DNA of 6,128 bases, taken from Actinomycetota bacterium (GTDB taxonomy: Bacteria > Actinomycetota > Actinomycetes > Actinomycetales > Microbacteriaceae). The translations under genes were made by a program, and so were the position numbers. Shown here one piece after another: positions 4,814 through 6,128 of the stretch. Positions within the stretch are counted from its first letter, which is position 1; each line of letters begins with the position of its first letter. The notes below the pieces were generated by a model that saw only the letters and a list, made by a program, of their open reading frames with translations, made no database searches and was not told the DNA's origin. The stretch is from NCBI GenBank assembly GCA_027728145.1, contig JAQBZV010000064.1:1-6128 (forward strand), read 5' to 3'.

Positions 4814-5707
4814 CTAGTGGGCTGCCCGCGACGAACGAATGAGTGCCCCCTGGGCAACAATCAGTGCTACGACAGCGACGACACCGGCCACGCCCAGGGC
4901 TATCACCGGCAGTACGTCACCGGATGGTGCGAGCAATTCCCGGCCCTCACCCTGCCACGGCCAGAGCGCCCGCAGAGAGCCGAGCATCAAGCCGGTCATG
5001 ATGGACAGCGTGATGGCCAGGTGGTGTGCGAGAAGCCATTGCAGCGCCCTGACAAAGAGGCCCAGGCCCACAAGTGCCCCGCCGATAAACACTCCGAGAT
5101 AGGCGACGTCACGATCGTTCACCGCCGACAGGGTGGGCTGATACATCCCCAGAGTCAGCAGAAGGTAGGACCCGGATACCCCCGGGAGCACGAGAGCGCA
5201 GACCGCGAGCGCGGCGGCCGGAGCCACCCAAATCAACGAATCACTGGGCAGAGTCGCCCCCGGTAAACCCAGGGCACCAAAGGTGAGGGCGGCGCTGGCA
5301 ATCGCCCCGAGAACAAGAGCAGGAGACCACGCGGAGCCAACCATGCGCAGAGGAACCCAGAGGGAGGCCAGGATGAGTCCTGCAAAGACTGCCCTGGAGT
5401 GAACGGGGAAGTCCTCGAGCAGGGGCTCCAATAACCACGCACCCAGGAATATCCCGGTAATCATGCCCAAGGCCACCGGTATCACCACGGCCCAGGAAAC
5501 CTGACGCCACGGCCCTCGCATGGCCGAGGGCCCACCGCGAACTCCCGAGAGCAGAGCCTGCACAAGGCTCGATGCAGAGCGAATAAGTGTTTGGTAGACG
5601 CCAACAATAAGAGCAACAGTGCCGCCGCTGACCCCCGGCACGATTTCAGCCAACCCAATGAGGAATCCGCGGACCGCGTTCAGCACAGCACCCACCAACC
5701 TCGTCAT
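4814..5707 (-). CDS. popT: DUF368 polyprenyl-phosphate translocase (PopT family)
   Basis: A 297-residue polytopic membrane protein, the usual length for DUF368. The two halves carry related signature loops: EIVPGVSGGT at 21-30 and LVLPGVSGSYLL at 172-183. Each is followed by a glycine/tyrosine segment (VGVY 35-38, LGMY 186-189). About eight further hydrophobic stretches lie between residues 71 and 287. DUF368 proteins (PopT) flip undecaprenyl phosphate back to the cytoplasmic face, recycling the lipid carrier for peptidoglycan and other surface polymers. They have been linked to growth under alkaline or saline conditions. The assignment is by motif. The ATG at 5707 is preceded by AAAGG 9 nt upstream. 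A 38-codon membrane ORF lies 79 nt upstream and an SDR gene 34 nt downstream, both on the same strand. Confidence 0.87.
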   Translation of the reverse strand: MTRLVGAVLNAVRGFLIGLAEIVPGVSGGTVALIVGVYQTLIRSASSLVQALLSGVRGGPSAMRGPWRQVSWAVVIPVALGMITGIFLGAWLLEPLLEDFPVHSRAVFAGLILASLWVPLRMVGSAWSPALVLGAIASAALTFGALGLPGATLPSDSLIWVAPAAALAVCALVLPGVSGSYLLLTLGMYQPTLSAVNDRDVAYLGVFIGGALVGLGLFVRALQWLLAHHLAITLSIMTGLMLGSLRALWPWQGEGRELLAPSGDVLPVIALGVAGVVAVVALIVAQGALIRSSRAAH

Positions 5708-5786
5708 GGGGAACTACCTTTCGTGCCGGGCGATTGTGCGCTCATAGTGCTTGGAGAGTAGCGAAAGGGTGACGCTTGCGAGGTGA

Positions 5787-5903
5787 CTACTCGCCGATGA
5801 GGTCAATTATCTGCGGACCAGCCACAATCACGACCGCAAGGAGAGCCACCACCCAACCCACGATTCGCCACGCTCGCACACGCTTGTCGTTGTCATCCGT
5901 CAT
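5787..5903 (-). CDS. Small single-pass membrane protein (38 aa), hypothetical
   Basis: A 38-codon reading frame from ATG (5901-5903) to TAG (5787-5789). The protein has a charged N-terminus with acidic then basic residues (TDDNDKRVR, 2-10). One hydrophobic helix follows from about I14 to A28, rich in Val, Ala and Leu, then a short tail ending LIGE. It looks like a small inner-membrane protein, N-terminus probably inside. Support for expression: TACACT lies on the minus strand exactly 6 nt before the ATG, the same leaderless arrangement seen at pgsA, and no other gene fits the 270-nt gap between popT and the right-edge gene. It may be co-transcribed with popT, 79 nt downstream. I do not recognise a family. 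The assigned function is unknown. Confidence 0.6.
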   Translation of the reverse strand: MTDDNDKRVRAWRIVGWVVALLAVVIVAGPQIIDLIGE

Positions 5904-5909
5904 TCCCCC

Positions 5910-5915
5910 AGTGTA
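5910..5915 (-). promoter_or_regulatory. Candidate -10 box, leaderless start of the 38-aa ORF
   Basis: Minus-strand TACACT, then GGGGGA, then ATG: 6-nt spacing, with the hexamer identical to that of pgsA. The GGGGG run could also serve as a crude SD if transcription started further upstream. Confidence 0.4.
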
Positions 5916-5977
5916 TTCCGGGGTGGGGAGAAGTCCGCTGACACCGGCGCAGGACCAAGCCGCTACGCTCAGGGGCC

Positions 5978-6128
5978 ATGAGTAGCTACAGCGTGACCAA
6001 CATTGGACCCCTGGATTCGTGGCGAGATCACTTCGGCGGCTTTGTGCCCGCGACCACGCGAACAGGCAGACGCGTCGTTGACCACGAATTAGATGGCGAT
6101 GTCATCGGCATCAGCGCCACAGTCTACG
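5978..6128 (+). CDS. Unidentified protein, N-terminal fragment (runs off the right edge)
   Basis: An open frame from ATG 5978 to the window end gives 50 residues with no stop. It begins MSSYSVTNIGPL and includes DSWRDHFGGFVP and a DHELDGDVIGIS stretch. The soluble, beta-rich character would be compatible with a cupin-like or small-molecule-binding fold, but no diagnostic motif is visible and I do not assign a family. Codon use resembles the neighbours. TACGCT lies 8 nt before the ATG and AGGGG about 3 nt before it, so the start could be leaderless or weakly SD-driven. CTGACA at 5938-5943 resembles a -35 box, but its 20-nt spacing from TACGCT is long. The gene diverges from the 38-aa ORF. Confidence 0.6.
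   Translation, partial: MSSYSVTNIGPLDSWRDHFGGFVPATTRTGRRVVDHELDGDVIGISATVY

Noticed and set aside
4811..5266. Plus-strand open frame of 151 codons opposite popT
   Set aside because: Low-complexity Gln/His/Arg/Pro-rich translation, antisense to a well-supported membrane protein, without a start signal.
5511..5532. 8-bp perfect hairpin GGCCCTCG / CGAGGGCC inside popT
   Set aside because: A stem of this length with a short loop is expected about once by chance in 6 kb of GC-rich DNA. It encodes a Gly/Pro-rich cytoplasmic loop and has no positional logic.
5776..5985. Plus-strand open frame of 69 codons near the right edge
   Set aside because: It is antisense to the 38-aa membrane ORF, overlaps the start of the right-edge gene, and its Thr/Arg-rich translation has no recognisable features.
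1..6128. Mobile elements, CRISPR arrays, tRNA or rRNA genes
   Set aside because: No transposase or integrase motifs, terminal repeats, regular direct-repeat arrays or tRNA-like cloverleaf sequences were seen. Gene order and composition look like core chromosome.

Overview
The window looks like core chromosome of a high-GC, probably small-genome actinomycete, most likely a Microbacteriaceae relative. This rests on four things: roughly 55-60% GC by eye, a GarA/OdhI-type FHA gene followed by an FtsR-like MerR gene, a ResR-like second MerR gene, and several genes that start directly after a TANNNT box in the leaderless style common in Actinobacteria. Nothing points to a plasmid, phage, insertion sequence, CRISPR array or RNA gene. 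The species assignment is inference.

Layout, left to right. (1) The 5' end of pyruvate carboxylase (pyc, minus strand) runs off the left edge and diverges from an orphan ParA/Soj-type ATPase gene (plus). (2) parA converges on a minus-strand block read right to left as pgsA-like phosphatidyltransferase, garA-like FHA gene, ftsR-like MerR gene, two candidate terminator hairpins, then resR-like MerR gene. The first three look like one operon (31-nt gap, then a 4-nt GTGA overlap). This corresponds to the Mycobacterium Rv1822...Rv1827-Rv1828-Rv1829-Rv1830 neighbourhood, but lacks the DUF151 gene (Rv1829 position) and the genes between pgsA2 and garA. (3) Divergent from pgsA is a small LRV/HEAT-like repeat protein gene with a perfect 10-bp inverted repeat over its proposed promoter. 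(4) It converges on a minus-strand SDR gene, which lies downstream of a DUF368/PopT polyprenyl-phosphate translocase gene. A 38-codon single-membrane-segment ORF lies upstream of popT. (5) At the right edge an unidentified plus-strand gene begins.

The shared theme is growth and envelope control: phospholipid synthesis, carbon/nitrogen flux control (GarA), division regulators (FtsR, ResR), lipid-carrier recycling (PopT) and anaplerosis (Pyc). I see no clear undescribed multi-gene system. The most unusual items are the palindromic promoter of the LRV gene, the set of leaderless starts, the small membrane ORF, the altered GarA N-terminus, and convergent gene pairs whose stop codons interlock in CTAG palindromes.
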